Assembly (NCBI GenBank): GCA_001898835.1
Contig: MKVM01000001.1
Coordinates: forward strand, 1,172,466-1,236,465
From: Micrococcales bacterium 72-143
Lineage (GTDB): Bacteria > Actinomycetota > Actinomycetes > Actinomycetales > Microbacteriaceae
Length of the DNA: 64,000 bases
Reading direction: 5' to 3'
How positions within the stretch are numbered: the first letter of the stretch is position 1; every line of letters begins with the position of its first letter. The notes below the pieces were generated by a model that saw nothing but the letters and a program-made list of their open reading frames with translations, did not search any database and was not told the DNA's origin. Both the position numbers and the translations under genes were made by a program. Below are positions 33,191 to 44,805 of this stretch, one piece after another.

Positions 33191-34711
33191 CTAGAGCCCC
33201 TGCGCGAGGCGGTAGTAGGCGGCGTTCGCGCGCAGCTGGTCCTCGAAGGAGCGGATGGTCGTGGCGTCGTCGATGACGAGCAGCTCGACGCCCGCGATGC
33301 GCGCGAAGTCCTCCCACGCCTCGACACCCACCTGGTTCGTCATGACGGTGTGGTGCGCGGCGCCCGCGATGAGCCACGCGGTCGCGCTCGTGCGGAAGTC
33401 GGGCGCGGGCTTCCAGACGGCGCGACCGACGGGCAGCTTCGGCAGGGATGCGGGCGGCTCGACGTTCTCGACGGCGTTGGCGACGAGGCGGAAGCGCTCG
33501 CGCTGGTCGCTGAGCGCGACGACGACCGCCGGTCCCGCATCCGCGGTGAACACGAGCCGCACCGGATCGTCCTTGCCGCCGATGCCGAGGGGGTGGATCT
33601 CGAGGCTCGCCTTCTTCGACGACAGGGCGGGCGACACCTCGAGCATGTGGGCGCCGAGGATGAGCTCCTCACCCGGCGTCAGGTCGTAGGTGTAGTCCTC
33701 CATGAGGCTCGCCCCGCCGGGCAGGCCCGCGCCCATGACGGCGGCAATGCGCACGAGCACGGCGGTCTTCCAGTCGCCCTCGGCGCCGAAGCCGTAGCCG
33801 TCGGCCATGAGGCGCTGCACGGCGAGGCCGGGCAGCTGCTTCAACTCGCCGAGGTCCTCGAAGGAGTCGGTGAACGCGGTCGCGCCGACCTCCTCGAGGA
33901 GGGAGCGCAGGCCCAGCTCGGTCGCGGCGCCGTAGCGCAGCGACTCGTGGCGCTCGCCGCCCGGCAGCAGCTCGGGCGCGACGTCGTACTCGGCGAGGTA
34001 CACCTCGACGAGCGCGTCGATGTCGGCATCCGCCTGCGCCTCGACGCGCGCGACGAGCTCGTTCACGCCCCAGGTGTTGACGCTCACGCCGAGGCGGATC
34101 TCGGCCTCCGTCTTGTCGCCCTCGGTCACGGCGACGCCCCGCATGTTGTCGCCGAAGCGGGCGACGCGCATCCCCTGCGAGGCCTTCCACCCGGATGCCG
34201 CGCGCGCCCAGGTGCCGATCGCGGCGGTCACGGCGGGGTCGGAGGCGTGCCCGACGACCGTCTTCCGCGCAACCGACATGCGGCTCAGGATGTAGCCGTG
34301 CTCGCGGTCGCCGTGAGCGGCCTGGTTGAGGTTCATGAAGTCGAAGTCGATCTCCGACCAGGGCAGCGCCACGTTCGCCTGGGTGTGGAAGTGCAGGAGG
34401 GGCTTCCGCAGCGCGTCGAGCCCCAAGATCCACATCTTGGAGGGGCTGAAGGTGTGCATCCAGGTGATGACGCCCACGACCTCGTCATCCGAGTCGGCGT
34501 CGATCATGGCGCGGCGGATGGCATCCGAGCTCGTCAGCACGGGCTTCCACTCGATCGTCACGGGGATCTCGGATGCGCCGCGCAGCAGCTCCACGACCCC
34601 CTGCGACTGCTCGGCCACCTGACGCAGGGTCTCCTCGCCATAGAGGTCCTGGCTGCCGGTGAGGAACCAGACGACGTTCCTCTTCAGCTCGGGGATGATG
34701 CTGCGGCTCAC
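33191..34711 (-). CDS. araA: L-arabinose isomerase
   Basis: 506 residues from the GTG at 34711 ([29 protein letters not shown]), which overlaps the araD stop as GTGA; GGGAGAA is upstream. Family landmarks are [54 protein letters not shown] and the metal-site region [10 protein letters not shown] with [17 protein letters not shown]. It converts L-arabinose to L-ribulose, step one of the pathway. It is the last gene of the araB-araD-araA operon. Confidence 0.96.
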   Translation of the reverse strand: MSRSIIPELKRNVVWFLTGSQDLYGEETLRQVAEQSQGVVELLRGASEIPVTIEWKPVLTSSDAIRRAMIDADSDDEVVGVITWMHTFSPSKMWILGLDALRKPLLHFHTQANVALPWSEIDFDFMNLNQAAHGDREHGYILSRMSVARKTVVGHASDPAVTAAIGTWARAASGWKASQGMRVARFGDNMRGVAVTEGDKTEAEIRLGVSVNTWGVNELVARVEAQADADIDALVEVYLAEYDVAPELLPGGERHESLRYGAATELGLRSLLEEVGATAFTDSFEDLGELKQLPGLAVQRLMADGYGFGAEGDWKTAVLVRIAAVMGAGLPGGASLMEDYTYDLTPGEELILGAHMLEVSPALSSKKASLEIHPLGIGGKDDPVRLVFTADAGPAVVVALSDQRERFRLVANAVENVEPPASLPKLPVGRAVWKPAPDFRTSATAWLIAGAAHHTVMTNQVGVEAWEDFARIAGVELLVIDDATTIRSFEDQLRANAAYYRLAQGL

Positions 34712-35430
34712 TGGAGTTCTCCCTGCGGCTTCTGTCCGTAGACGTTCTGGTAGCGGTCGAAGAGCGCGTCGATGCTCTCCTGGGGGATCGGCAGCGGGTC
34801 GCCCAGCTGCCGCGAGATGTGGATGGTGCGGGCGACGTCCTCGCACATGACGGCGGCCTTGACCGCGTCCTTCGCGTCGCGCCCGATCGTGAAGACGCCG
34901 TGGTTCTGCATGAGCACGGCACGCGATCGGTGCCCGTCGAGGGTCTGGACGATGCCGCGGCCGATCGAGTCGTCGCCGATGATCGCGAACGGGCCGACGG
35001 GGATCTCGCCGCCGAACTCGTCGGCCATGCCGGTGATGACGCACGGGATCGCCTCGCCGCGCGCGGCCCAGGCGGTGGCGTAGGTGGAGTGGGTGTGCAC
35101 GACGCCGCCGACGTGCGGCATGTTCCGGTACACGTAGGCGTGCGCCGCGGTGTCGCTCGAGGGGCTGCGCTCGGCGCCCGGGGTGCCGGGCACGACGTTC
35201 CCGTCGAGGTCGCAGAGGATCATGTCGTCGGCCGCGAGCTCGTCGTACGACACCCCGCTCGGCTTGATCACGAACAGCTCCGCCCCGGGCACCCTCCCCG
35301 AGATGTTGCCGCCCGTCCAGATGACGAGGCCGTAGCGGGTCAGCTCGGCGTGCAGCGCCGCGACCTGCTCGCGCGTCGACCGGATGGCGGCGTCGAGCCC
35401 GGCGTCGCCGTGCGGGCCTCGAGAGGTCAT
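34708..35430 (-). CDS. araD: L-ribulose-5-phosphate 4-epimerase
   Basis: 240 residues from the ATG at 35430 ([16 protein letters not shown]), which overlaps the araB stop as ATGA. Class II aldolase-fold features: [31 protein letters not shown], the zinc site [13 protein letters not shown] and the later QNHGVFTIG histidine. It converts L-ribulose 5-phosphate to D-xylulose 5-phosphate. Both gene boundaries are translationally coupled. Confidence 0.95.
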   Translation of the reverse strand: MTSRGPHGDAGLDAAIRSTREQVAALHAELTRYGLVIWTGGNISGRVPGAELFVIKPSGVSYDELAADDMILCDLDGNVVPGTPGAERSPSSDTAAHAYVYRNMPHVGGVVHTHSTYATAWAARGEAIPCVITGMADEFGGEIPVGPFAIIGDDSIGRGIVQTLDGHRSRAVLMQNHGVFTIGRDAKDAVKAAVMCEDVARTIHISRQLGDPLPIPQESIDALFDRYQNVYGQKPQGELQ

Positions 35431-37001
35431 GACCGCTCCTTCGCGTCGGAGAGCGCCGCGATGGCGGCGTGCTCGATCGCGAGCCCCGCCTGCCACCCGG
35501 CGAGGTGGGCCGCGTAGCCGGCGACCTCGGATGCGGTGGCGCGCACGGTGGTGACCGCGGCAGCCGCGAACACGGCCGTGTCGAGCCAGTCGGCGAGGCC
35601 CAGGGTCTCGCCGTCGATCACGGCGCGACGGTAGGCCGCGAGCAGCGCCGCCCCCCACGCACCGCCCTCGCCCGCGGTCTCGCCGACCGCGACGGGCGCA
35701 TCGAGCGCGGCGGCGAGCGCGCGCTGGGCGACGCCGCCGGTGCGGAACAGCCCGCCGTGGGCGACCGCGGCATCCAGGACGACGCCCTGGGCGGCGAGCT
35801 CGCGCATCCCGGTGCTGAGCGCGGCGAAGACCGAGAACAGCTGGGCGCGGCCGAAGGCGGCGAGGCCGAGCCGCGAGCCGGGGGTGCGCACGACGAGCGG
35901 GCGGCCCTCCGCGGTGCCGACGACGGGCTCACCCGAGAGCAGGTTATAGGCGTAGAGCCCGTCGGCGTCGGCGTCGAGCGCGCCGCCGAGCACGGCCGCG
36001 AAGGCCTCGTCGGCGGTGACGGGCGCGCCGATCGCGGCGGCGAACTCCTGGAACACCGCGACCCAGGCGCCGAGTTCGCTCGATCCGTTGTTGCAGTGCA
36101 CCATCGCAACGGGGCTGCCGTCGGGGGTCGTCACGACGTCGATGTCGGCGCTCGCGGCGGGAAGGGCATGCTCGAGCACGACCATCGCGAAGATGCTCGT
36201 TCCGGCGGAGACGTTGGCGGTTCGTGGGCGCACCGCGTTCGTCGCGACCATCCCGGTGCCGGCGTCGCCCTCGGGCGGTGCGAGCGGGGTGCCGGGCCGC
36301 AGCGTGCCGCTCGCGTCGAGCAGGGCGGCGCCCGCGGCGGTCAGCTCGCCCGCATCCGCTCCCGCCGCGAGCACCTCGGGCAGCAGTGCGGCGAGGTCGA
36401 GGTCGCCGCCCGCCGCCGTGAGCCGCTCCTGCGCGATGCCGAGCAGGCGCGCGTCGTAGCCGCCGGTCGCGGGGTCGATGGGGAACATGCCGGATGCGTC
36501 GCCGACGCCGAGCACCTCGCGCCCGGTCAGCAGTTGGTGCACGTACCCGGCGAGGGTCGTGACGCGCGCGATCGCGGGAACGTGCGGTTCGGCATCGAGC
36601 GCCGCCTGGTGCAGGTGGGCGATCGACCAGCGCAGCGGGATGTTGACCCCGAGCGCCGCCGACAGCTCGGCCGCCGCCGCACCGGTGTTGGTGTTGCGCC
36701 AGGTGCGGAAGGGCACGAGCAGCTCGCCCGCTGCATCGAACGCGAGGTAGCCGTGCATCATGGCGGAGACGCCGATGGCGTCGAGCGTCGTGGGGGTCTC
36801 GCCGAGGGTGTCGACGAGGTCGGCGTAGGCGGCGCGCACGCCCTCGCGCACCTCGTCGAGGCCGTAGGTCCAGAGGCCCGCCTCGAGCCGGTTCTCCCAG
36901 GCGTGCGATCCGGTCGCGAGGGTTTCGCCGTCCGGCCCGATGAGGCACGCCTTGATGCGTGTCGAGCCGAGCTCGATGCCCAGGTACCTCTGCGCGCTCA
37001 T
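35427..37001 (-). CDS. araB: FGGY-family sugar kinase, probable L-ribulokinase
   Basis: 524 residues, ATG at 37001 with GAGGAGG upstream. The FGGY fold shows the N-terminal ATPase motif [32 protein letters not shown], the substrate region [10 protein letters not shown] and the second-domain [20 protein letters not shown]. The length and the operon with araD and araA argue for L-ribulokinase. By sequence alone, close relatives are often labelled xylulokinase. First gene of the operon; its promoter carries a LacI-type operator. Confidence 0.88.
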   Translation of the reverse strand: MSAQRYLGIELGSTRIKACLIGPDGETLATGSHAWENRLEAGLWTYGLDEVREGVRAAYADLVDTLGETPTTLDAIGVSAMMHGYLAFDAAGELLVPFRTWRNTNTGAAAAELSAALGVNIPLRWSIAHLHQAALDAEPHVPAIARVTTLAGYVHQLLTGREVLGVGDASGMFPIDPATGGYDARLLGIAQERLTAAGGDLDLAALLPEVLAAGADAGELTAAGAALLDASGTLRPGTPLAPPEGDAGTGMVATNAVRPRTANVSAGTSIFAMVVLEHALPAASADIDVVTTPDGSPVAMVHCNNGSSELGAWVAVFQEFAAAIGAPVTADEAFAAVLGGALDADADGLYAYNLLSGEPVVGTAEGRPLVVRTPGSRLGLAAFGRAQLFSVFAALSTGMRELAAQGVVLDAAVAHGGLFRTGGVAQRALAAALDAPVAVGETAGEGGAWGAALLAAYRRAVIDGETLGLADWLDTAVFAAAAVTTVRATASEVAGYAAHLAGWQAGLAIEHAAIAALSDAKERS

Positions 37002-37024
37002 GGCGTCGCGGCCTCCTCGCCGGT

Positions 37025-37076
37025 GGGTTGAACTCAGATGTTCACGTTAACGAACAGGGCAATGCTAACTCAACCC
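37025..37076 (-). promoter_or_regulatory. araBDA promoter and candidate operators
   Basis: Minus strand -35 TTGAGT (37068-37073), a 17-nt spacer and -10 TTAACG (37045-37050). The palindrome-like TGTTCGTTAACGTGAACA (37039-37056) covers the -10. Arms GGGTTGA (37025-37031) and TCAACCC (37070-37076) flank it. A LacI-family repressor, encoded just upstream, is the likely binder. Confidence 0.6.
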
Positions 37077-37104
37077 CTCGGCCGCCAGGCCCTCCCCGTA
37101 TCGA

Positions 37105-37180
37105 AAATGCAGGAGAGCGCCCGCGCGGCCTCCGATATCTCGGGCCCCGCATCCGGCCCGCCCCCGAAACTCCTGCATTT
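37105..37180. repeat. Dispersed inverted-repeat element, copy 1
   Basis: Arms AAATGCAGGAG (37105-37115) and CTCCTGCATTT (37170-37180) are perfect over 11 bp around a 54-nt GC-rich loop. The same arms recur at 47204-47284. The 14-mer CTCCTGCATTTCTG is identical at both right arms. Confidence 0.7.
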
Positions 37181-37207
37181 CTGGGAATGACGCGGTCTTC
37201 GGCGGGG

Positions 37208-37254
37208 CGATCCGGGGGGCGATCCGGGGGTGGGTCGATCCGGGGGTGCCCCCG
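37208..37254 (-). terminator. GATCCGGGGG triplet repeat and GC hairpin after lacI
   Basis: Three direct copies of CGATCCGGGGG (37208-37218, 37220-37230, 37236-37246). The last merges into the hairpin CGGGGG-TG-CCCCCG (37241-37254), 3 nt after the stop codon of the LacI gene. Probably a terminator. Confidence 0.5.
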
Positions 37255-37257
37255 CGG

Positions 37258-38277
37258 TCAGCGCGTGCGGGGCGGCGCGCTCGTCGAGGCGCGCACGACG
37301 AGGTGAGGCGCGATGACGTTCGTCGCGACCGGGACGCCGGGCGCGGCCGCCGGCCCCGCGGCAGGCGCCAGCTGCGCGAGCAGCGCCTCGACCGCCCGGC
37401 GGCCGACGAGCTCGAAGTCCTGGTGCACGGTGGTGAGCGCCGGGCGGACGTAGGGCGCCTCCGGGATGTCGTCGAAACCGACCACCGAGATGTCTCCCGG
37501 CACCCGGCGCCCCGAATCCGCGAGCCCCGCGATGAGGCCGATCGCCATCTGGTCGTTCCCGGCGACGACCGCGGTCACCCCGGGTTCCAGCAGGGAGGCC
37601 GCGGCATAGCCGGAGGCCGCCCCCCAGTCGCCGAACAGCACCTCGGGCGTCTCGTGCTCCCCCATCGCCTCGGCGTAGCCGAGCAGTCGCGCGGCCGCCT
37701 CGAGCGAGCCCGCGGGCCCGGCGAGGTGCTGGATGCGGGTGTGACCGAGCCCGAGCAGATGCTCCGTGGCGAGGCGCACCCCCGCCGCCTGGTCGACACC
37801 GACCCCGCCCGGCCGGTCGGGGGCCTGCAGCGTCACGAGGGGGACGCGGATGTCGAGGTCGCGGATCGCGGCGAGCACCGTCTCGTGGGGTGCGATCACG
37901 ACGAGCGCCTCGACGGCCTGGTCGAGCAGGAAGCCGAGCGCGGCGACGGTCGCGTCGTGCTCGACCGCGGCGGCCGTGACGAGCGGATGGTAGCCGTGCT
38001 CGCGCGCGGCCGACTCGACCGCGAGCACGCTCGAGGCCGGACCGTGCTGCGCGACCTCCGGCGAGAGCACCCCGATGGCGCGGGTGCGGCTCGTGACGAG
38101 CGCCCGCGCGGCGAGGTTGCGCCGGTAGCCGAGCTCGGCGATGGCGGCGAGCACGCGCTCGCGGGTCTCGGGCCGGATCGACGAGTAGTCGTTGAGTACG
38201 CGCGAGACGGTGATGTGGCTGACGCCGGCCAGGGCGGCGACGTCGTGCATGCTCGGGTTGCGTCTCGCCTGCGCCAT
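37258..38277 (-). CDS. LacI-family transcriptional repressor (ara/ABC locus)
   Basis: 339 residues from the ATG at 38277 (MAQARRNPSMHDVAALAGVSHITVSRVLND). The LacI HTH and hinge (SRVLNDYSSIRPETRERVLAAIAELGYRRN) are intact, followed by the sugar-binding core with VVAGNDQMAIGLIAGL and ISVVGFDDIPEAPYVRPALTTVHQDFELVG. It lies between araBDA and the divergent ABC transporter, so both are likely targets. A TAGCCT -10-like box lies 7 nt before the ATG, so the mRNA may be leaderless. Confidence 0.92.
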   Translation of the reverse strand: MAQARRNPSMHDVAALAGVSHITVSRVLNDYSSIRPETRERVLAAIAELGYRRNLAARALVTSRTRAIGVLSPEVAQHGPASSVLAVESAAREHGYHPLVTAAAVEHDATVAALGFLLDQAVEALVVIAPHETVLAAIRDLDIRVPLVTLQAPDRPGGVGVDQAAGVRLATEHLLGLGHTRIQHLAGPAGSLEAAARLLGYAEAMGEHETPEVLFGDWGAASGYAAASLLEPGVTAVVAGNDQMAIGLIAGLADSGRRVPGDISVVGFDDIPEAPYVRPALTTVHQDFELVGRRAVEALLAQLAPAAGPAAAPGVPVATNVIAPHLVVRASTSAPPRTR

Positions 38278-38323
38278 GCAGGTCAGGCTAGCCGGGACGG
38301 GCGTCCCGCGATGGCGGCGCGAA

Positions 38324-38451
38324 TGTGAAGGCTCACGGGAGCGCTCACACCATTCCCACTTCACAGGCCCCGAGTTTTCAAGGAAATCAAGGGCCGTTAC
38401 CGAACCGTTATCCGAGAATGCTTGCGCCGGAGAGAATTGTGAAGGCTAACA
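38324..38451. promoter_or_regulatory. Repeated LacI-type operators between lacI and the sugar ABC operon
   Basis: Two nearly identical 14-mers, TGTGAAGGCTCACG (38324-38337) and TGTGAAGGCTAACA (38438-38451), flank a divergent promoter region. GAGCGCTC (from 38340) and an inverted TGTGAA half-site (CTTCACA) lie between them. The second site overlaps a -10 TAACAT (38447-38452) for the ABC operon. Spacing of the two sites is 114 bp, compatible with DNA looping. Confidence 0.65.
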
Positions 38452-38551
38452 TTTGGCCGATGGCCCGCCCCGAAGCGGGCATCGCGCCAAGAGGCACCAC
38501 CACCGGGCACCCGGCACAGAGGCCGGTCCCCAGAACGAGGAGGTTCTGTAC

Positions 38552-39523
38552 ATGAAGAAGATCCTGGCGGGCGTGGCCCTCGTGGGAGCCGTCGCTCTCA
38601 CGATGACGGGCTGCGCGACGAACGGCGGCAACGGCGGAGGCGGCGGGGGTGGCGACGACGTCATCACCGTCGGATTCGCCCAGACCGGCTCGGAGTCGGG
38701 CTGGCGCTCGGCCAACACCGAGTCGCTCAAGAACGCCCTGTCGGAGGAGAACGGCTTCAAGCTGATCTTCAACGCGGCCGACAACAAGCAGGAGGCCCAG
38801 ATCGCAGCCGTCCGCAGCTTCATCAACCAGGGCGTCGACGCGATCGTCATCGCACCCATCACGGTCGACGGCTGGGACGACGTGCTCAAGGAGGCCAAGG
38901 ACGCCGGCATCCCGGTCATCCTCGAGGACCGCACGGTCTCGGCGAGCGAGGACCTCTACGCCAGCTGGGTCGGCCTCGACTTCCAGAAGGAGGGCGAGCT
39001 CGCCGGCGAGTGGGCGGTGAAGAACGCCGACGGCGCCAACCTCGTCGTGCTCGAGGGCACGACCGGCTCCTCGGCCGCGCTCGACCGCGCGACCGGCTGG
39101 TCGAAGGCGCTCGAGGGCTCCACCATCAAGACCCTCGACTCCCAGACGGGCGACTTCACGCGCGACGGCGGCAAGAAGGTCATGGAGGGCTTCCTGCAGA
39201 AGTACGGCAGCGAGATCAACCTGCTGTTCGCCCACAACGACGACATGGGCCTCGGCGCCCTCGACGCGATCGAGGCCGCCGGCCTCGTGCCCGGGCAGGA
39301 CATCAAGATCGTCACGATCGACGCCGTCCACGACGGCATGCAGGCGCTCGCCGACGGCAAGTTCAGCTTCATCGTCGAGTGCAACCCGCTGCTCGGCGAG
39401 AAGGTCGCCGAGCTCGTGAAGAAGGTCGTCGCGGGCGAGTCGGTCGACAAGAAGACGATCGTGCCCGACCAGACCTTCGACCAGGAGCAGGCGAAGGAAG
39501 CCCTGCCGACGCGTCCGTACTGA
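38552..39523 (+). CDS. Sugar ABC transporter substrate-binding lipoprotein (YtfQ-like)
   Basis: 323 residues from the ATG at 38552, with GAGGAGG upstream. Lipoprotein signal MKKILAGVALVGAVALTMTGC, lipid attachment at Cys21, then a Gly-rich linker. Type 1 periplasmic-binding fold: ITVGFAQTGSESGWRSANTESLK, FNAADNKQEAQIAAVRSFINQGVDAIVIAPI and FAHNDDMGLGALDAIEAAGLVPGQDIKIVTIDAVHDGMQALADG. It most resembles the galactofuranose-binding YtfQ group; arabinose or arabinofuranose is likely given araBDA next door. First gene of a four-gene operon. Confidence 0.92.
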   Translation: MKKILAGVALVGAVALTMTGCATNGGNGGGGGGGDDVITVGFAQTGSESGWRSANTESLKNALSEENGFKLIFNAADNKQEAQIAAVRSFINQGVDAIVIAPITVDGWDDVLKEAKDAGIPVILEDRTVSASEDLYASWVGLDFQKEGELAGEWAVKNADGANLVVLEGTTGSSAALDRATGWSKALEGSTIKTLDSQTGDFTRDGGKKVMEGFLQKYGSEINLLFAHNDDMGLGALDAIEAAGLVPGQDIKIVTIDAVHDGMQALADGKFSFIVECNPLLGEKVAELVKKVVAGESVDKKTIVPDQTFDQEQAKEALPTRPY

Positions 39524-39612
39524 TCGGACCCGTCCACGCAGTGAACCACCCCTCCGCCGGGGACCGGGGCGCACCGGTCCCCGGCGGAAACCACGAAACG
39601 AGCAAGGAAGCC

Positions 39613-41171
<1,559 letters not shown>

Positions 41172-41175
<4 letters not shown>

Positions 41176-42203
41176 AGAGAATCCTGACCCACCGGCTCGT
41201 GCTGCCGATCGCGGCGCTCGTGGCGCTCGTCGTGATCAACACCATCGCGCGGCCGAGCTTCATCAGCGTGACCGTCAAGGGCGAGCAGCTCTACGGGCCG
41301 CTCATCGACATCCTGCGCAACAGCGCACCGCTCATGCTCGTGTCGCTCGGCATGATGATCGTCATCGCGACGCGCGGCATCGACCTCTCGGTCGGCGCCA
41401 TCATGGCCGTCTCGGGCGCCGTCGCTCTCACCATCATCGACGGATCGGAGACGCCGAACGAGCTCGGCACGGTGCTCGGCGCGATCGCGGTCGCCGTGCT
41501 CATCGGGCTGCTGCTCGGCGCCTGGAACGGCTTCCTGGTCTCCGTCGTCGGGGTGCAGCCGATCATCGCGACCCTCGTGCTCATGCTCGCGGGCCGCGGC
41601 GTCGCCCTGCTCATCACGGGCGGCTTCATCACCACGATCAACTCCGCGCCCTACAAGTTCATGGCGCAGGGCTACGTGTTCGGCCTGCCGTTCGCCTTCT
41701 TCGTCTCCGTCGCGGCGGTCGCGCTCGTGGCGCTCATCGAGCGGCGCACGGCGCTCGGCGTGCTCACGGAGGCCGTGGGCATCAACCCGGAGGCGAGCCG
41801 GCTCGCGGGGGTGCGCTCGCGCGGCATCATCTGGGGCGCCTACGCGGCGAGCGGGCTGCTCGCCGGGTTCGCCGGCATCCTCTACAGCTCCAACACCATG
41901 GCCGCGGACTCGAACGCCGCCGGCCTCTACATCGAGCTGTACGCGATCCTCGCGGTCGTGCTCGGGGGCACCTCGCTCATGGGCGGCAAGTTCACGGTCG
42001 CCGGCACGGTGATCGGCGTCTTCACGATCGAGACCCTGCGCTCCACGATCCTGTTCCTCGGCGTGCCGTCGGCCGTCGCGCCGCTGTTCCTGGCGGCTGC
42101 GGTCGTCGTGGTCGTGCTCATCCAGTCGCCGCGTGTGCGCGGCATCGTCACCCGCACCGCGCAGGGCATGCGCTCCCCCACCACCACGGAGGTCACCCGA
42201 TGA
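41172..42203 (+). CDS. Sugar ABC transporter permease (YtfT-like)
   Basis: 343 residues, about nine membrane helices. The family signature for ribose/galactose-type permeases is present: GMMIVIATRGIDLSVGAIMAVSGAVAL near the N-terminus, VVGVQPIIATLVLMLAGRGVA, AVGINPEASRLAGVRS and LGGTSLMGGKFTVAGTVIGVF. It pairs with the next permease, overlapped by 4 nt. Confidence 0.92.
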
Positions 42204-43219
42204 CCAGCATCCACGCACCCCTCGAGAAGGCGGATGCGCTCGCCCCCGTGAAGCGGTTCCTCAGCCGCCGCGCGTCCTGGATCCCGGTGTTCGCCGCGCT
42301 CGCGCTGCTCGTCGTGATCTTCGTCGCGGCGCAGGCCTACTTCGGCAACTTCCTCACGCCGCGCGTCATCTCGGCGCTGCTGCTCGACAACGCATACCTC
42401 TTCATCCTCGCCGTGGGCATGACCTTCGTGATCCTCACGGGCGGTATCGACCTCTCGGTCGGGGCCGTCATGGCCTTCACCGGGATGTTCGGGGCGAGCC
42501 TGCTGCGCGAGGGGATGCCGTCGGGGATCGTCGTGCCGCTCATGCTGCTGCTCGGCGCGACGTTCGGCCTGCTGATCGGAGTGCTCGTGCAGTACTTCGA
42601 CGTGCAGCCCTTCATCGCCTCGCTCGCCGCGATGTTCGCCGCCCGCGGCCTCGCCTTCATGGTGAGCCTCGACTCGATCAAGGTGACCACGCCCGAGATC
42701 CTCTGGCTGCAGTCGACCCGCATCCAGGGCGCCCCCGGCAGCTTCTACATCACCCCGACGGGAATCATCGCGCTGCTCGCCGTGCTCGTCGCCGCCCTCG
42801 TGCTCGCCTACACGCGGTTCGGCCGCACCATCTACGCGATCGGCGGCAACGAGCAGTCGGCGCGACTCATGGGCCTCCCCGTCGTGCGGACGAAGCTGCT
42901 CGCCTACGTCGTGAGCGGCGTGTGCGCGGGACTCGCCGGGGTCGTGTTCACCGCATACACGGGTGCCTCGTATCCGCTCAACGGAATGGGCACCGAGCTC
43001 GACACGATCGCCGCGGTCGTCATCGGGGGCACCCTGCTCACGGGCGGGTCCGGATTCGTGGTCGGCTCGATGATCGGCGTGCTCGTCTACGGCACCATCA
43101 AGACGGCGATCTCCTTCATGGGCGCCGACCAGTCCTGGACGCGCATCTCGGTCGGGCTGCTGCTGCTGCTCTTCGTCGTGGTGCAGCGCGTCATCGTGGC
43201 GCGCTCCGACCGCCGCTGA
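42200..43219 (+). CDS. Sugar ABC transporter permease (YjfF-like)
   Basis: 339 residues from the ATG at 42200, overlapping the previous stop (ATGA). It has about nine membrane helices with GMTFVILTGGIDLSVGAVMAFTGM, FDVQPFIASLAAMFAARGLAF, YAIGGNEQSARLMGLPV and VVIGGTLLTGGSGFVVGSMIGV. The partner of the YtfT-like permease. Last gene of the transporter operon; a perfect hairpin follows 4 nt after the stop. Confidence 0.92.
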   Translation: MTSIHAPLEKADALAPVKRFLSRRASWIPVFAALALLVVIFVAAQAYFGNFLTPRVISALLLDNAYLFILAVGMTFVILTGGIDLSVGAVMAFTGMFGASLLREGMPSGIVVPLMLLLGATFGLLIGVLVQYFDVQPFIASLAAMFAARGLAFMVSLDSIKVTTPEILWLQSTRIQGAPGSFYITPTGIIALLAVLVAALVLAYTRFGRTIYAIGGNEQSARLMGLPVVRTKLLAYVVSGVCAGLAGVVFTAYTGASYPLNGMGTELDTIAAVVIGGTLLTGGSGFVVGSMIGVLVYGTIKTAISFMGADQSWTRISVGLLLLLFVVVQRVIVARSDRR

Positions 43220-43223
43220 CACG

Positions 43224-43262
43224 CATGCCCGGATGCGCGTGCCACCACCGCATCCGGGCATG
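43224..43262 (+). terminator. 14-bp perfect hairpin after the ABC operon
   Basis: Arms CATGCCCGGATGCG (43224-43237) and CGCATCCGGGCATG (43249-43262) around an 11-nt loop, 4 nt after the permease stop. No U-run follows. It ends 9 nt before the next ATPase start, so it separates, or attenuates transcription between, the two units. Confidence 0.7.
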
Positions 43263-43271
43263 ATGATGCCT

Positions 43272-44798
43272 ATGGTCGATGAGGAGCCCGGCGCCCCGCC
43301 CCTCGTCGAGGTCGTGGGCGCCACCGTGCGCTTCCCGGCCGAGCTCGCGCTCGACCGCGTCGACTTCCGGATGTTCCCCGGCGAGGTGCACTCGCTCATG
43401 GGCGAGAACGGCGCAGGCAAGTCGACACTCATCAAGGCGCTGACCGGCGCGCTCCCCCTCGACGCGGGCGTCATCCGGCTGGGCGGCGAGCAGGTGCGGT
43501 TCGGCACACCGCACGACGCGCTCGAGGCCGGCATCTCGACCGTCTACCAGGAGATCGACCTGCTGCCGAACCTCACCGTCGCGGAGAACATCTGGCTCGG
43601 CCGCGAGCCGCGGCGCCTCGGCGTCATCGACTGGCGACGGATGCGGGCCGACGCCCGCGAGGTGCTCGTCGACCTCGGTCTCCACATCGACCCCGCGTCG
43701 CAGCTCGGCAGCCACTCGCTCGCCGTGCAGCAGCTCGTGGCGATCGCGCGCGCCATCCGCGCCGAGGTCAAGGTGCTCGTGCTCGACGAGCCGACCTCGA
43801 GCCTCGACCTCGACGAGGTCGCCGAGCTGTTCCGGGTGATCCGCGAGCTCAAGCAGCGCGGTGTCGCGATCCTGTTCGTCTCGCACTTCCTCGACCAGGT
43901 GTACGAGATCTGCGACCGCGTGACGGTGCTGCGCGGCGGCCGGCTCGTGGGCGAGTACCTCACGCGCGAGCTGCTGCGCATCGACCTCGTGCAGAAGATG
44001 CTCGGCCGCAGCTCGGGCGAGCTCGTCACCCGGCAGCGCAGCGACCCGCCCACGGGCGAGCTGACGGCGTCGTACCTGAGCGCCCGCGGCATCGACGCCC
44101 ACGGAGTCTCGGGGGTCGACATCGACCTCGTCGAGGGCGAGGTGCTCGGCGTCGCCGGCCTGCTCGGCTCGGGACGCACCGAGCTCGCGCGTGCGATCAC
44201 CGGCGTCGACGGCATCACCTCCGGCATCATCCGCATCAGCGGCACCGCCGCGCACCCGCGCGGGCCCCGCCAGGCCATCTCGCTCGGCGTGGTGTACTCC
44301 TCCGAGAACCGCCGTACCGACGGCATCATCAGCGAGCTCTCGGTGCGCGAGAACATCACCCTCGCCCTGCAGGCGCAGCGCGGCATCCTGCATCGCATCC
44401 CCGCGGCGCGCGAGCGCGAGCTCGCGGCCAGCTGGATCGACGCCCTCGACATCCGTCCGGCCGACCCCGAGCGCGCCGCCGGCACGCTCTCCGGCGGCAA
44501 CCAGCAGAAGGTGCTGCTCGCGCGGCTGCTCGCGCTCGCCCCGCGCGTGCTCGTGCTCGACGAGCCCACGCGCGGCATCGACGTCGGCGCGAAGGTCGAG
44601 ATCCAGAACCTCGTGACCGAGCTCGCCGACAACGGCCTGTCGGTCATGTTCATATCCGCCGAGCTGGAGGAGGTACTGCGCGTCGCCAACCGGGTGCTCG
44701 TGATGCGCGGCGGTGAGCTCGTGTCGAGCCACGCCGCCGAGACCCTCACCGTCGACTCGCTGCTCGCGATGGTCGCCCGACCGGACGACGAGGGGTGA
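43272..44798 (+). CDS. Second sugar ABC transporter ATP-binding protein, no permeases of its own
   Basis: 508 residues from the ATG at 43272 (MVDEEPGAPPLVEVVGATVRF); in-frame ATGs at 43260-43266 are alternatives, and no good Shine-Dalgarno is seen. Tandem ABC domains with GENGAGKST, LDEPTSSL, LLGSGRTEL, LSGGNQQKV and LDEPTRGIDVGAK, clearly a paralogue of the upstream YtfR-like protein. No binding protein or permease follows; the next gene is a LacI regulator in the same direction. It may swap into the upstream transporter or serve permeases elsewhere. Confidence 0.9.
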   Translation: MVDEEPGAPPLVEVVGATVRFPAELALDRVDFRMFPGEVHSLMGENGAGKSTLIKALTGALPLDAGVIRLGGEQVRFGTPHDALEAGISTVYQEIDLLPNLTVAENIWLGREPRRLGVIDWRRMRADAREVLVDLGLHIDPASQLGSHSLAVQQLVAIARAIRAEVKVLVLDEPTSSLDLDEVAELFRVIRELKQRGVAILFVSHFLDQVYEICDRVTVLRGGRLVGEYLTRELLRIDLVQKMLGRSSGELVTRQRSDPPTGELTASYLSARGIDAHGVSGVDIDLVEGEVLGVAGLLGSGRTELARAITGVDGITSGIIRISGTAAHPRGPRQAISLGVVYSSENRRTDGIISELSVRENITLALQAQRGILHRIPAARERELAASWIDALDIRPADPERAAGTLSGGNQQKVLLARLLALAPRVLVLDEPTRGIDVGAKVEIQNLVTELADNGLSVMFISAELEEVLRVANRVLVMRGGELVSSHAAETLTVDSLLAMVARPDDEG

Positions 44799-44805
44799 GC
44801 GGCCG

